A DNA stretch of 13,726 nt, from the NCBI GenBank assembly GCA_905204635.1, contig CAJLAN010000020.1, positions 1 through 13,726 on the forward strand, written 5' to 3'. This document shows, one piece after another, positions 13,726 to 13,726 of the stretch (the stretch's first letter is position 1; every line of letters begins with the position of its first letter). A program made the translations under genes and the position numbers. Below the pieces are notes generated by a model, which was not told the origin of the DNA, searched no databases, and was given only the letters and a program-made list of their open reading frames with translations. The DNA comes from an uncultured Collinsella sp. (lineage in GTDB: Bacteria; Actinomycetota; Coriobacteriia; Coriobacteriales; Coriobacteriaceae).

Positions 13726-13726
13726 C

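Overview
The window looks like a chromosomal segment of a GC-rich anaerobic gut actinobacterium, most likely a coriobacterium of the Collinsella type. This is an inference from the gene set (a urate/selenium-linked catabolic gene pair, a molybdenum hydroxylase, an LAxTG-type surface protein), the codon use and the coriobacterial style of the intergenic DNA. No rRNA or tRNA is present to confirm it.

Left part (1-3031): the start of ygeY and all of dpaL (ygeX), both read leftward, with a divergent YheO/DauR-type PAS-HTH regulator. The intergenic space between dpaL and the regulator carries several dyads that look like operators. The right edge (12790-13726) holds the C-terminal part of a xanthine-dehydrogenase-type molybdenum hydroxylase, also read leftward. 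ygeY, dpaL and such hydroxylases occur together in known anaerobic purine/urate gene clusters, so both ends probably belong to that metabolism, and the 3.1-12.7 kb stretch between them is accessory.

Middle part, rightward genes (3155-8341): a proline/alanine-rich single-pass membrane protein; a 141-residue unknown protein behind a leader that folds like a SAM-I-clan riboswitch and ending in an 8-G tract; a secreted three-repeat surface protein with an LAATGD sorting signal; and a 411-residue helical protein of unknown function.

Middle part, leftward genes (8383-12445): a DEDDh exonuclease bracketed by 26-nt near-identical direct repeats, then two separate AAA+ ATPases. Both ATPases have a Walker-type N-terminal domain and a PD-(D/E)XK-like C-terminal end. 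Each has its own striking cis-element in its promoter region. For the DUF4143-type ATPase this is a 23-bp-period tandem array. For the DUF234-type ATPase it is a perfect 25-bp inverted repeat with a 14-bp palindrome nested in each arm. This pairing of ATPase-nuclease genes with private repeat elements is the least explained feature of the window and the best candidate for an undescribed system.

No transposase, integrase, CRISPR array, rRNA or tRNA was recognised.
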